A DNA stretch of 64,000 bases from Amphritea pacifica (GCF_016924145.1 NZ_JAFFZO010000010.1:62001-126000); one strand, 5' to 3'. Counted from the stretch's first letter, positions 1 through 7,497 are shown. Translations and numbers: made by a program. The notes: generated from the letters alone by a model not told the origin.

Positions 1-379
1 GAATATAATAGCTAACCAGCGAAGGAATGACGACGGTGCAGAGCCCGTTCACCGCGAAGCCGTCCCAGCCCTCCCGCCCGATCAGGGTAGTCCCCAACAG
101 TGCCAGACTGGCGGACAGAATCGCCAGATCCCAGCCAAACATCAGGGTAAGCACCGTCACCCCGAGAAAATGGATACCCAGTCCGGGCGAGATACCGGCC
201 CGCATCTGCCATAAAATCATCAGCCCGACGGTCGTTCCCAGAAACAGATGTTGCAGCTGCCGGTTACTGACGAGCGTCGACCAGGGCGCAGACCATATCG
301 CCAGCCCCAGCAACAGAAAATAGCCGGCCTGGGCAAACCAGAACCAGAAGCCGGTGATCAGGTCTGTGGTTAAATTCAT
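1..379 (-). CDS. Energy-coupling-factor-type ABC transporter permease (COG3235-like), partial
   Basis: Seen: an open frame on the minus strand starts at the ATG at 379-377 and runs off the left window edge, giving 126 codons with no stop. The translation is strongly hydrophobic. It begins MNLTTDLITGFWFWFAQ and carries a GLGIHFLGVT segment followed by FGWDLAIL and GREGWDGFAVNG. Known: this pattern matches the predicted membrane proteins of COG3235, annotated as energy-coupling-factor ABC permeases related to CbiM, which import cofactors or metal ions. The C-terminal half is outside the window, so no substrate can be inferred. rimI lies upstream on the same strand, about 50 bp away. Confidence 0.6.
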   Translation of the reverse strand, partial: MNLTTDLITGFWFWFAQAGYFLLLGLAIWSAPWSTLVSNRQLQHLFLGTTVGLMILWQMRAGISPGLGIHFLGVTVLTLMFGWDLAILSASLALLGTTLIGREGWDGFAVNGLCTVVIPSLVSYYI

Positions 380-431
380 GACGTTGCCGAATCCCTTGAG
401 TAGACTCTCTAATCAGTGAGTTCTGTCGAGT

Positions 432-902
432 TTAGCGCGCTGACGGTAAAATAAGATTGTTACAGCTCATTAAAATAGCATCTTCACTGCCATTCCCGCT
501 TGGATAATAGCCTTTACGAATACCATCTTCTGTATAACCCAGCCGCAGATAGAGTCTGCGGGCGGCCTCGTTAGAGCGGCGCACCTCGAGCATATTCCGG
601 TGAATATCGTCGTTGTGAAGCTGCTCATGAACATAGTGCATCAGCTCAGTCGCCAGCCCCTGGCCACGGCACACAGGACGCACGCCGATCTGCAGCAACT
701 CAGCCTCATCCAGAACCGTTGACAGCAGAGCAAACCCTGTCAGTCGCCTCTCCTGCCATACACCATAACAACGATATCGCTGACCAGACAGATACGTGTG
801 TAACTGAGTTTCAGACCAGGGGGAAGCGAAACACAGGGTCTGCAGCTCTGACAGCTGCGACAGATCGTCGACCTTAAGCGGTCGCAGGTGATTATCGCTC
901 AT
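432..902 (-). CDS. rimI: Ribosomal protein S18-alanine N-acetyltransferase RimI
   Basis: A 156-aa GNAT acetyltransferase. Known role of the family: transfer of an acetyl group from acetyl-CoA to the N-terminal alanine of ribosomal protein S18. The acetyl-CoA-binding signature is visible as RGQGLATELM (about residues 79-88). It is followed by the conserved LEVRRSNEAARRLYLRLGY region and the late KGYYP segment typical of RimI. Length is normal for the family (about 150 aa). The ATG at 902 overlaps the end of the upstream gene by 11 nt, so the two are probably translationally coupled; the E. coli pair holD-rimI has the same order. Confidence 0.93.
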   Translation of the reverse strand: MSDNHLRPLKVDDLSQLSELQTLCFASPWSETQLHTYLSGQRYRCYGVWQERRLTGFALLSTVLDEAELLQIGVRPVCRGQGLATELMHYVHEQLHNDDIHRNMLEVRRSNEAARRLYLRLGYTEDGIRKGYYPSGNGSEDAILMSCNNLILPSAR

Positions 903-1827
903 CGCCAGCCGGTTGTTTTTCCAGATGATCGAGCAGCGGCTGCAGATCCTGCCACACCTCCCGCTTGCAGCCCGGCACCATCATCATCTCGGTAAGGCTG
1001 GCAGAGGCCAGGGTTTTAACGCTGGAGCGCAGACTGAACAGCATACCGCGCAACTGATCCAGCGGCTCAGTCCGTTCCAGCACCATCTGGGCGGCAGACT
1101 CACCCAGCAGTAACACAGTACTCACCGGATTCTTTTGCAAACTTTTCTTCAGTTTATGCTGCACGGTGAGGCGAGCCTGTTCAGCCCCCTGATCCAGCGA
1201 TTTGCTGGCAAACATCGGCCAGGGCAGGGTATAAAACTCAGCCGCACTACCGCCGCTAAGACCGATAGAGCGCAGAATTTTATCGAGTAGAATCTGGTGA
1301 TGAGCATCGGCCTGCCCGCTGTTCAGCTGCGCCCGCGCAGACACTGACACCGGCGGCAGAGAATCGATGACCAGGCAGTCCTGATATACCATAAAGGCCA
1401 GCTTAAACGGTTTCTGCTCAGTCTGTGCGGCGGGATCGGGGAGATCGATATCCACCGATTCAGAGAGGGTTATATCCGCCACCGCAGTTACAGGAACCGC
1501 TTCTGAAGGCGCAGTTGGGGGCACCTCTACCTCAGGCCTTGCTGGCGCAGCGGTTGCAGGCGCATTACCGGCTGATGCCGGTTTCTGCTCAGCCCCAAAA
1601 CTGGCACTCAGCTCAGCCCGGGCCTGTTTAGCAGCATGAGCGCGATCCGCCGGTTTAAGGATTGGGGCAGATGCCGTGGTAGCAACATCAGCCGCAGTTG
1701 CAGGCTGCGGCCAGCAGTACTCCCACACCCAGTCCGGGGTGGGACGGGCACCGGGGAGCTGTCGACGGGGCAGCCAACTGACAATGCCCAGCGTTTCCAG
1801 ATACTGATTTCGTAGCGACTGCTCCAT
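892..1827 (-). CDS. Putative DNA polymerase III psi subunit-like protein (HolD-like)
   Basis: A 311-aa protein of uncertain family. The N-terminus (RNQYLETLGIVSWLPRR) resembles the start of HolD, the psi subunit that links the clamp loader to SSB through chi. The position directly upstream of rimI, with an 11-nt overlap, is the holD position in E. coli. A long Ala/Pro/Glu-rich, probably disordered stretch (about residues 45-135) separates that start from a C-terminal domain with YTLPWPMF and VSTVLLLGESAAQMVL, which could be the psi-like fold. It is much longer than E. coli HolD (about 137 aa). The function is therefore inferred from context and a short match, and the gene is left without a symbol. 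Confidence 0.5.
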   Translation of the reverse strand: MEQSLRNQYLETLGIVSWLPRRQLPGARPTPDWVWEYCWPQPATAADVATTASAPILKPADRAHAAKQARAELSASFGAEQKPASAGNAPATAAPARPEVEVPPTAPSEAVPVTAVADITLSESVDIDLPDPAAQTEQKPFKLAFMVYQDCLVIDSLPPVSVSARAQLNSGQADAHHQILLDKILRSIGLSGGSAAEFYTLPWPMFASKSLDQGAEQARLTVQHKLKKSLQKNPVSTVLLLGESAAQMVLERTEPLDQLRGMLFSLRSSVKTLASASLTEMMMVPGCKREVWQDLQPLLDHLEKQPAGDER

Positions 1828-1875
1828 TATGCTGTTCCCTTTACCCTGAACTGATAACTGAAATTTACGCGTCAG

Positions 1876-3414
1876 TTAAACCTGCGGATGAGCTTTCTCT
1901 TCGGTGGATTCAAGCATATTCAACGCATGGATATAGGCTTTAGCCGAAGCGATGATAATATCGGTATCCGCTCCCAGCCCATTAACGATACGCCCCCCCT
2001 TCTCCAGCCGCACAGTCACCTCGCCCTGGGAATCGGTGCCGCTGGTGATCGCATTGACAGAATACAGTTCCAGGCTGGCATCCGACCCAACCAGCGAGGC
2101 AATCGCTTTAAATGCCGCATCCACCGGACCACTGCCCTCAGCTTCGGCGGTGTGTTCAGCGTCGCTAACCACGACCGTCACTTTAGCAACCGGCACTTCG
2201 CCGGTCTGGGAAGTCACCGAGAGACTGCTGAGCTTAAACTTCTCGTAATGGGATGCACGGGTATCGCTCACCAGCGCCTGCAGATCCTCATCGAAAATCT
2301 CATGTTTTTTATCCGCCAGATCTTTAAACCGGGCAAACGCAGTATTCAGTTCAGCATCAGACTCAAAAGTAGTGCCCAGCTCTTCCAGACGAGCCCGGAA
2401 AGCACTGCGACCGGAGTGCTTGCCCATCACCATCTTATTGGCGTTCCAGCCGACATCCTGAGCGGTCATAATCTCATAGGTTTCCCGGTGCTTCAGCACA
2501 CCATCCTGATGGATACCGGATTCATGAGCAAACGCATTAGCCCCCACAATCGCCTTATTCGGCTGCACCGGAAAACCGGTCACACTGGAGACCAGCCGTG
2601 AGGCAGGCACGATCTGCGTGGTATTGATACCGGTATGCAGCCCCAGCACATCCTGACGGGTGCGCAGCGCCATAACCACCTCTTCCAGAGAAGCGTTACC
2701 CGCCCGTTCACCCAGACCGTTAATAGTACATTCCACCTGCCGGGCTCCGGCACTCACCGCTGCCAGCGAGTTGGCGACCGCCAGCCCCAGGTCGTTGTGG
2801 CAGTGAACCGAAAACACCGCTTTATCGGCGTTGGGGATCCGTTGTAACAGCTGCTGAATCGTATGGCCAAACTCTTCCGGCACGGCATATCCCACCGTAT
2901 CGGGAATATTAATCGTGCGGGCACCAGCATCGATCACCTTCTCGATAATGCGGCACATAAAATCCAGCTCAGAACGGCTGGCATCCTCCAGCGAGAACTC
3001 CACATCACTGATCAGGTTTCGCGCCCGCTTAACGGCATAGACTGCCTGCTCCACCACTTTGTCCGGGTCCATCTGCAACTTATACTTCATATGGATCGGC
3101 GAGGTGGCAATAAAGGTGTGGATACGGCCGGAATTGGCATTCACCAGCGCTTCACCCGCGCGATCAATATCGGCATCCAGTGCCCGTGACAAAGAACACA
3201 CCGTACTGTCTTTTATGGTGTCGGCAATCGCTTTAACTGAGGCAAAATCCCCCGGTGAGGCGATCGCAAAACCCGCTTCAATCACATCCACCTGCATTTT
3301 TTCCAGCTGTTTAGCTATACGCAGCTTCTCTTCGCGGGTCATCGAAGCACCGGGGCTCTGCTCGCCATCACGCAGAGTGGTATCAAAAATAATTACACGG
3401 TTATTATCGGTCAT
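1876..3414 (-). CDS. leuA: 2-isopropylmalate synthase LeuA
   Basis: Condenses acetyl-CoA with 2-oxoisovalerate, the first committed step of leucine synthesis. The N-terminal TIM-barrel shows [26 protein letters not shown] (metal-binding His) and [13 protein letters not shown]. The C-terminal LeuA allosteric domain (about residues 390-510) binds leucine for feedback control in this family. I chose the ATG at 3414 (MTDNNRVI) because a GGAG lies 8-9 nt upstream and the family normally begins here. An in-frame upstream extension to 3462 has no family support. The product is 512 aa, a normal length. The gene stands alone, divergent from the C-S lyase gene at 3661. Confidence 0.96.
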   Translation of the reverse strand: MTDNNRVIIFDTTLRDGEQSPGASMTREEKLRIAKQLEKMQVDVIEAGFAIASPGDFASVKAIADTIKDSTVCSLSRALDADIDRAGEALVNANSGRIHTFIATSPIHMKYKLQMDPDKVVEQAVYAVKRARNLISDVEFSLEDASRSELDFMCRIIEKVIDAGARTINIPDTVGYAVPEEFGHTIQQLLQRIPNADKAVFSVHCHNDLGLAVANSLAAVSAGARQVECTINGLGERAGNASLEEVVMALRTRQDVLGLHTGINTTQIVPASRLVSSVTGFPVQPNKAIVGANAFAHESGIHQDGVLKHRETYEIMTAQDVGWNANKMVMGKHSGRSAFRARLEELGTTFESDAELNTAFARFKDLADKKHEIFDEDLQALVSDTRASHYEKFKLSSLSVTSQTGEVPVAKVTVVVSDAEHTAEAEGSGPVDAAFKAIASLVGSDASLELYSVNAITSGTDSQGEVTVRLEKGGRIVNGLGADTDIIIASAKAYIHALNMLESTEEKAHPQV

Positions 3415-3577
3415 GAGCGGACTCCGGGAACTGATTGGCTGCGACTCTCTAAGGTGCGGCAAACAAGCTGTATTGATTAGTTGGAAAAGGGATCGGCAGC
3501 GGGCGGGACTGTAACGCTACAGTCAAAAAATTGCCGGAAAATTAAGGCCATATCCACTATATTATCTGATACAGAGT

Positions 3578-3605
3578 AATATAACTTCCTGATGGCTATT
3601 TGCAA
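3578..3605 (-). promoter_or_regulatory. Probable leuA promoter
   Basis: On the minus strand a -35-like TTGCAA (3605-3600) is followed after 16 nt by a -10-like TATATT (3583-3578). This would start transcription roughly 150 nt before leuA. The -10 sits in an inverted repeat, TATATTA-N12-TAATATA (3558-3583), which could be an operator for a regulator acting on the divergent pair. There is no leucine-rich leader peptide, so attenuation of the E. coli leuL kind is not supported. Confidence 0.4.
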
Positions 3606-3660
3606 CTTAATGACATACAAATAAGCCCCTGTCAGCCTCTCAACTAAAGGGATTCAGCCG

Positions 3661-4818
3661 ATGAGCTATGATCATTTCGATCAACCTGTAGACCGCCATA
3701 CAACTTCCAGCCAAAAATGGGAGAAATACCGCGACACCGATATCCTGCCAATGTGGGTCGCCGATACCGACTTTATGGCACCCCCCGCAGTGATAGAGGC
3801 ACTGCAGGCCCGGGTCGACCATGGCATCTTCGGCTATACCAACACTCCCGCAGAGCTCAGCCAGCTGATTATTGAGCGGATGCAAACACTCTATAACTGG
3901 AGCATTCAGGAAGAGTGGCTGGTCTGGCTGCCAGGGCTGGTGTGTGGTCTCAATCTGGCCTGTCGCAGCGTCGGGGCCAGCCAGGACGAGGTCGCCACTG
4001 CCAAACCGATCTACCCCCCCTTTATGTCCGCACCCCGCTTATCCGACCGGCGCCTGATCACTGTGCCCATGATTGAACAACAGCAGCGCTGGCTGATCGA
4101 TTTCGACGCACTGGAGCAATCGATTACCGATAGCACCACACTATTGCTGTTCTGTAATCCGCATAATCCGGGGGGCACCGTCTACCGTAAAGAGGAACTG
4201 CTGCAACTGGCAGATCTCTGCCTTAAACACGGACTGACCATCTGTTCTGATGAGATCCACTGTGATCTGATTATGGAGCCGGGGTTGAAACATATCCCCC
4301 TGGCCTCGCTGAACCACGAGATAGCAAACCACAGCATCACCCTGATGGCCCCCAGCAAAACCTTTAATATTGCTGGCTTAGGCTGCTCTTTTGCCATCAT
4401 CCCCGATACCCGGTTACGCAAACAGTTTCAACAGGTGCGTAAAGGGATCGTGCCGGACGTCAACCTGCTCGGTTATACCGCGACAATGGCCGCCTACAAA
4501 GAGGGAGCACAGTGGCATCAGCAGCAACTGGATTACCTCAAAGGCAACCGCGACTACCTGATGCATGAGATCAATCAGATTCCAGGGCTCAGACTCAACC
4601 CGGTGGAAGCCACCTACCTGGCCTGGATCGATGTCTCCGCCGCCAAGCTGGAAAACCCCGCCCACTTCTTTGAACAGGCAGGGGTCGGCATGTCTCCGGG
4701 GCGGGATTTTGGCGATGACCGCTTTATGCGACTCAACTTTGGCTGCACCCGCAGCCTGCTGATAGAAGCGGTCGACCGGATACGCCGGGCGATGTTAAGT
4801 CAGCTACCCGGAGGGTAG
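3661..4818 (+). CDS. PatB/MalY-family PLP-dependent C-S lyase (cystathionine beta-lyase-like aminotransferase)
   Basis: A 385-aa fold-type I PLP enzyme. Family members cleave the C-S bond of cystathionine or cysteine conjugates, releasing a thiol, pyruvate and ammonia. Visible marks are MWVADTDFMAPP near the N-terminus, NPHNPGG (about residue 167), SDEIHCDL, and the PLP lysine in APSKTFNIAGL (about residue 226). The start is ATG at 3661, preceded by AAAGGGATT. Oddity: the last codons and the TAG stop lie inside a short palindrome (AGCTACCC-GGA-GGGTAGCT, 4802-4820) that begins the hairpin-repeat array downstream, so the end of the gene may have been set by that repeat. Whether the cellular role is methionine synthesis, thiol detoxification or regulation (as with MalY) cannot be read from sequence. 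Confidence 0.85.
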   Translation: MSYDHFDQPVDRHTTSSQKWEKYRDTDILPMWVADTDFMAPPAVIEALQARVDHGIFGYTNTPAELSQLIIERMQTLYNWSIQEEWLVWLPGLVCGLNLACRSVGASQDEVATAKPIYPPFMSAPRLSDRRLITVPMIEQQQRWLIDFDALEQSITDSTTLLLFCNPHNPGGTVYRKEELLQLADLCLKHGLTICSDEIHCDLIMEPGLKHIPLASLNHEIANHSITLMAPSKTFNIAGLGCSFAIIPDTRLRKQFQQVRKGIVPDVNLLGYTATMAAYKEGAQWHQQQLDYLKGNRDYLMHEINQIPGLRLNPVEATYLAWIDVSAAKLENPAHFFEQAGVGMSPGRDFGDDRFMRLNFGCTRSLLIEAVDRIRRAMLSQLPGG

Positions 4819-5042
4819 CTCGCTTCGCGAGAGTGGCTAGAACGTCGCTGCGCGCTAGCTAGTGGCTAGACGGAAACTTCGTTTCCTTGCTAGACGTAAA
4901 ACTTCGTTTTACTTGCTAGAAAAAGAATAGGTACCAGATATCCGCTTTCGACACAAAGCGGACATAAAAATACCGTGACTAGATCGCGGCTGCGCCGCTG
5001 GCTAGTGGCTCGAACGTCGCTGCGCGACTCGCTAGAAAAAGC
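4802..5042 (+). repeat. Array of short hairpin repeats bounded by CTAG (left array)
   Basis: At least six small palindromes, most with a 3-nt loop, are packed here and mostly separated by CTAG-containing linkers. They are AGCTACCC-GGA-GGGTAGCT (4802-4820), CTCGC-TTC-GCGAG (4819-4831), GGAAAC-TTC-GTTTCC (4872-4886), GTAAAAC-TTC-GTTTTAC (4896-4912), GCGGC-TGC-GCCGC (4986-4998) and GTCGC-TGC-GCGAC (5016-5028). A degenerate one lies at 4844-4856. A larger hairpin, TCCGCTTT-CGACAC-AAAGCGGA, lies around 4941-4962. Stems differ in sequence but stay complementary, and loop size and flanks are kept. No gene is seen in this stretch. Confidence 0.75.
4979..5042 (+). repeat. Left copy of inverted 64-bp repeat flanking the island
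   Basis: This two-hairpin unit runs from the CTAGATC at 4979 to the CTAGAAAAAGC ending at 5042. It matches the reverse complement of 7823-7885 at about 56 of 64 positions. Similarity stops sharply after AAAAAGC on the inner side and just before CTAGATC on the outer side, so the two copies define the limits of the intervening accessory DNA. Two of the differences are compensatory within a hairpin stem. Confidence 0.7.
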
Positions 5043-5099
5043 GCAGATAACGTGGGAGCTGCGTATAACCATAACTGCTACATTTTTTCACAATGCGAA

Positions 5100-5349
5100 G
5101 CGGACATTAACATCAAAAACTAAAGGCTTTGACCCCTTAAAGTCCAAGGGGCACGCCCCCCCTATGGCCTACATAATTCTCTGTCTACGCTTCACCGTGG
5201 TGGTTCATCTGATTGCGTCCTCACGCATAAAAGTGACTCACTAATCTCAGACTCCGCGCACCGCGCAAGACTCGATACGGGTGAGTGGCTAACTCTTACC
5301 CGACAGGGACTTTCACCCTGTAAGTTGTGACAAGCTTCGCTTGTCGCAC
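5100..5349 (-). mobile_element. 5' fragment of a group II (IIC-like) intron adjacent to attC
   Basis: Read on the minus strand from 5349, the sequence opens with GTGCGAC, the group II 5' splice-site consensus type. It continues with the domain I motif AGGGTGAAAGTCCCT (about 5321-5307), then CGTATCGAGTCTTGCGCGG and a GTGAAGCGTAGACAGAG segment. This order resembles IIC introns. The first intron base follows the GCGTTA core of the attC site directly, which is the insertion habit of IIC-attC introns. No reverse transcriptase gene and no domain V hairpin are found downstream before the hairpin array, so it is a truncated remnant. The inner end near 5100 is approximate. Confidence 0.7.
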
Positions 5350-5433
5350 TAACGCCCGCATTTGGGGCCGTAGTGAAGCGCAGCGTAACGAAGGTCCCAG
5401 CCCCGCAGGGGCGAACAACATGCGCTTGTTATG
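5350..5433 (-). other. attC recombination site (cassette 2)
   Basis: On the minus strand the site starts CATAACAAGCGCATG and ends GGGCGTTA, giving the R''/R' core pair (TAAC...GTTA). The arms AACAAGCGCAT..GCCCCTGCGGGGC and GCCCCAAATGCGGGCGTT pair imperfectly, with unpaired bases and a central variable part, as in folded single-stranded attC sites. It begins 2 bp after the stop codon of the 125-aa gene. The length of about 84 bp is normal for attC. Confidence 0.7.
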
Positions 5434-5435
5434 TT

Positions 5436-5813
5436 TTATGATGTAGGATAAATCAAGTGATTCCTTTCATACCAAACCATATAGAAATGACTGCCATACT
5501 GAATCCCCCAAATTCTTTTGGTGCCGCCCAGCCTAAACCTATATGCAGTATCGAATTGATTTAAATCTAGTTCATTCCACCTTTTCCGGGCTTCTTGTGT
5601 TATCGAAGAAATTTCTTGCGGATGATGTCGCTTACGTCTTTTTCGCTTCTTACCTTCCCCAGTTTCCATACGGGAAATTTCTGACCAAGTAAGCTCAGAC
5701 AACGAAACCATTTCACGAAGAATTTCGCCTTCCCATTCTTCATCACTCCAATGCCTATGCTCACCCCAAGACCATTCATCTTCAATATCAGTAATGGCAG
5801 TACACCAGGTCAT
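5436..5813 (-). CDS. Uncharacterised small cassette protein, candidate toxin of a Panacea-type pair
   Basis: 125 aa from the ATG at 5813; I do not recognise a named family. Residues 1-40 are acidic and tryptophan-rich (EWSWGEHRHWSDEEW). Then comes a basic patch (KKRKRRKRHH, about 54-63), and a C-terminal part with RFRLGGTKRIWGIQ and FYMVWYERNHLIYPT. That last pattern looks like the end of small beta-rich toxin-like proteins, but this is only an impression. The frame stays open upstream to 5903 without an ATG, overlapping the 3' end of the preceding small gene. It is the last gene of the cassette, before attC. A toxin role is inferred only from its place downstream of a Panacea-domain gene. 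Confidence 0.6.
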   Translation of the reverse strand: MTWCTAITDIEDEWSWGEHRHWSDEEWEGEILREMVSLSELTWSEISRMETGEGKKRKRRKRHHPQEISSITQEARKRWNELDLNQFDTAYRFRLGGTKRIWGIQYGSHFYMVWYERNHLIYPTS

Positions 5814-5856
5814 TTTAGTGTCGTAATTGGACGGCTTTTCTTTAAAGATAGGTAAT

Positions 5857-6033
5857 TTAGTTAATGTTTCTTTTCTCAGGAGTGATAGGAACTTTGGGAG
5901 GTTCTATATCTTGCCTTTGCTTTAATTGCTTTGGCGTTTTGTAGAGCTCAGAATATTTATCAGCAAGGCGTTGCGCCTTTCGTTGTTTAGCAAGCTTACG
6001 TTCTTCCTTGATGGACTCTCTATCCTTAGCCAA
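5857..6033 (-). CDS. Small basic cassette protein of unknown function
   Basis: A short lysine/arginine/glutamine-rich protein. The best start is the TTG at 6033-6031, which lies 1 nt after the stop codon of the Panacea gene. It gives about 58 aa beginning MAKDRESIKEERKLAKQ. A TTG further upstream (6075) would give 72 aa overlapping the Panacea gene. The sequence looks helical, with EERKLAKQRKAQRLADKY as a possible coiled coil, and ends PPKVPITPEKRNIN. The next gene's open frame overlaps its last 47 nt in the +1 frame, so the two could also be one protein joined by a frameshift. No family is recognised. Confidence 0.45.
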   Translation of the reverse strand: MAKDRESIKEERKLAKQRKAQRLADKYSELYKTPKQLKQRQDIEPPKVPITPEKRNIN

Positions 6034-6034
6034 C

Positions 6035-6469
6035 TTACAACCCTGAGTAGTACTCGTGAATTTGGCCTTTCTCAATAACTACGTTTGACCTATCCATTGG
6101 CGACAAATCCCCTCTCGCATCTTTCCAAGGGGCTTCATCATGAGTCAAATTACTTAGCCACTGAGCTGTTTTATTACCATAAACCTTGAGAACTTGATCC
6201 ACAGTATCAGATGCCTCATCGTCCAAGTTAGAGGCATCCCCATTTCGAAAAAGAGACGAGTCAACTAAAAATTGGCCGCGATGGACATCATAGATTGAGG
6301 GTAATACGGGGCCGTTTGCCCAAGCCTGGAAATCCGCATCAAAAAGCGTACGCTCATCCCACACCATTGACCAAGCTTGACTGTAATAAAGTAGCTTCTG
6401 AAGCTTCATGGCTGACATTTCTCCTTGTTTTTCAAGGATGTATCGAGCCACATCAAATTCAGTAGTCAT
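6035..6469 (-). CDS. Panacea-domain (DUF4065, SocA/GepA-like) protein, probable antitoxin
   Basis: 144 aa, start ATG at 6469 with AGGAA 6 nt upstream. The N-terminal part VARYILEKQGEMSAMKLQKLLYYSQ and the following AWANGPVLPSIYDVHRG are the hallmark of the Panacea/DUF4065 domain. Known: this domain occurs in phage GepA, in the SocA proteolytic adaptor of Caulobacter, and as a widespread antitoxin domain (PanA) encoded beside very diverse toxins. Here it heads a three-gene minus-strand unit with the 58-aa and 125-aa genes and ends at an attC site. This suggests a toxin-antitoxin cassette. The antitoxin role is inferred; the domain assignment is firm. Confidence 0.82.
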   Translation of the reverse strand: MTTEFDVARYILEKQGEMSAMKLQKLLYYSQAWSMVWDERTLFDADFQAWANGPVLPSIYDVHRGQFLVDSSLFRNGDASNLDDEASDTVDQVLKVYGNKTAQWLSNLTHDEAPWKDARGDLSPMDRSNVVIEKGQIHEYYSGL

Positions 6470-6559
6470 TTTGAATTCCTAAAATACCAATCTTTGCGCT
6501 CATTATAGTCATTTACTGTATATTTGAACATTGTGGGCATATTTGCGGTGGGACAGAAA

Positions 6560-6629
6560 CATAACGCCGCGCTCTGCGGAAATTTGGGAGCGCTAGCGAG
6601 TAAATTTTCCGCAGCAGCGCCTTGTTATA
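6560..6629 (-). other. attC recombination site (cassette 1)
   Basis: Read on the minus strand: TATAACAAGGCGC ... GGCGTTATG. The arms GCGCTGCTGCGGAAAATTT and AAATTTCCGCAGAGCGC pair almost fully, with one or two extrahelical bases on one side, a classic attC feature that sets strand choice. The loop is about 20 nt (around 6587-6600). The TAA stop of the upstream membrane-protein gene lies within the left core (6627-6625). The length of 70 bp is typical. Confidence 0.78.
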
Positions 6630-7476
6630 CGCGTTCACGTTCAGCCAATTCTCTTATTAAGTAATAACCTTCGTCGGTTAAGCCATTTTCGAACAGGCCT
6701 TCGCCCTCTAGGTCTTCAAGATACTGGCGAGGTAATTCATTAGCTAGAGAGTCAAACTTCTTTTTAACATAAGAACGAGGTGCTTTTAGCACCCTTTCAA
6801 CACCAAGCTTTCGAATAACGTGAGATTGAGTAAAGTCTAAGGCACCAGGATCTATTTCAAGCGACAATTGTCTAGAACGCTTCCGCTCCATACGTTCCAT
6901 GAATAAGCGTTTATTCATTCTTGCTAATTCTTTTTGCGCTTCAGCGAGCTCTATTTCTTTTTCACTTAACTGGTCGGTGATAGAAGATTTCTCTTCCTCT
7001 TGAAGATTAGAGCGCTCAAGTAGCTGCTGAATAATTTGATTCCTCTCCTGAATTACTTTATCCATTTCTGTTTTTTCTGATTCAATTTTTTTCTTCGTTT
7101 CTTCTACTTTCTCATTCGGATTTTCTCTGTAATGCTGCAACGATTCCCGCATTGATGAATAGCCTTCATCAAGGTTTCTTAGCCTTTCACCAAACCCACT
7201 CTCCATTTTGACTAATAATTGGGCAATATCTTTAGTGAAATTATAAGTATTGTCATAAAAGGTATTGCTAGTTTCAGTCGCTTTAAAATAGAACAGAGCC
7301 GCTAGGCCAACAGAAAACAGAGCTAAAAGCAAAGAAAGCAGTGTTGGAAAATCAACTTTTAAATCAATGGGAGTTAAATAAATCTTGTAAGAAACGACTC
7401 CAACTATTGCCAAAGTTGAAATGGCTTTAACCCAATCCCAGAGACCACTACGATTTTTATTTGATTCATCTGACAA
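6625..7476 (-). CDS. Two-helix membrane protein with long coiled coil and C-terminal winged-helix-like end, unknown
   Basis: 283 aa from a TTG start at 7476, chosen because AAGGAG lies 8 nt upstream. Two hydrophobic segments are seen, about residues 14-29 and 41-61. They are followed by a long charged region (about 70-200) rich in E/K/Q with heptad-like spacing, predicted as coiled coil. The C-terminal 60 residues (from VIRKLGVERVL to LTDEGYYLIRELAERERV) resemble a small winged-helix-type module. No family name is recognised. It is an integron-cassette gene, with attC at its 3' end. Membrane anchor plus coiled coil plus a small sensor-like end would fit a defence or stress effector, but that is speculation. 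Confidence 0.7.
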   Translation of the reverse strand: MSDESNKNRSGLWDWVKAISTLAIVGVVSYKIYLTPIDLKVDFPTLLSLLLALFSVGLAALFYFKATETSNTFYDNTYNFTKDIAQLLVKMESGFGERLRNLDEGYSSMRESLQHYRENPNEKVEETKKKIESEKTEMDKVIQERNQIIQQLLERSNLQEEEKSSITDQLSEKEIELAEAQKELARMNKRLFMERMERKRSRQLSLEIDPGALDFTQSHVIRKLGVERVLKAPRSYVKKKFDSLANELPRQYLEDLEGEGLFENGLTDEGYYLIRELAERERV

Positions 7477-7497
7477 TTTCGATACTCCTTACGAGCG

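Noticed and set aside
1888-2601. 237-codon open frame on the plus strand
   Set aside because: Antisense to leuA, with low-complexity His/Arg/Gln-rich translation typical of a shadow frame.
3507-3524. GACTGTA-ACGC-TACAGTC hairpin as a terminator
   Set aside because: The T-run lies before, not after, the hairpin on the minus strand, and the plus strand has A residues after it. It may be an operator but nothing supports that.
3480-3555. Leader peptide for leucine attenuation upstream of leuA
   Set aside because: A 24-codon frame (MALIFRQFFD...) exists but holds only one leucine and no clear attenuator pair follows.
5042-5110. A further attC site between the intron fragment and the hairpin array
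   Set aside because: GTTAT-like cores occur, but the arms do not pair over a sensible length.
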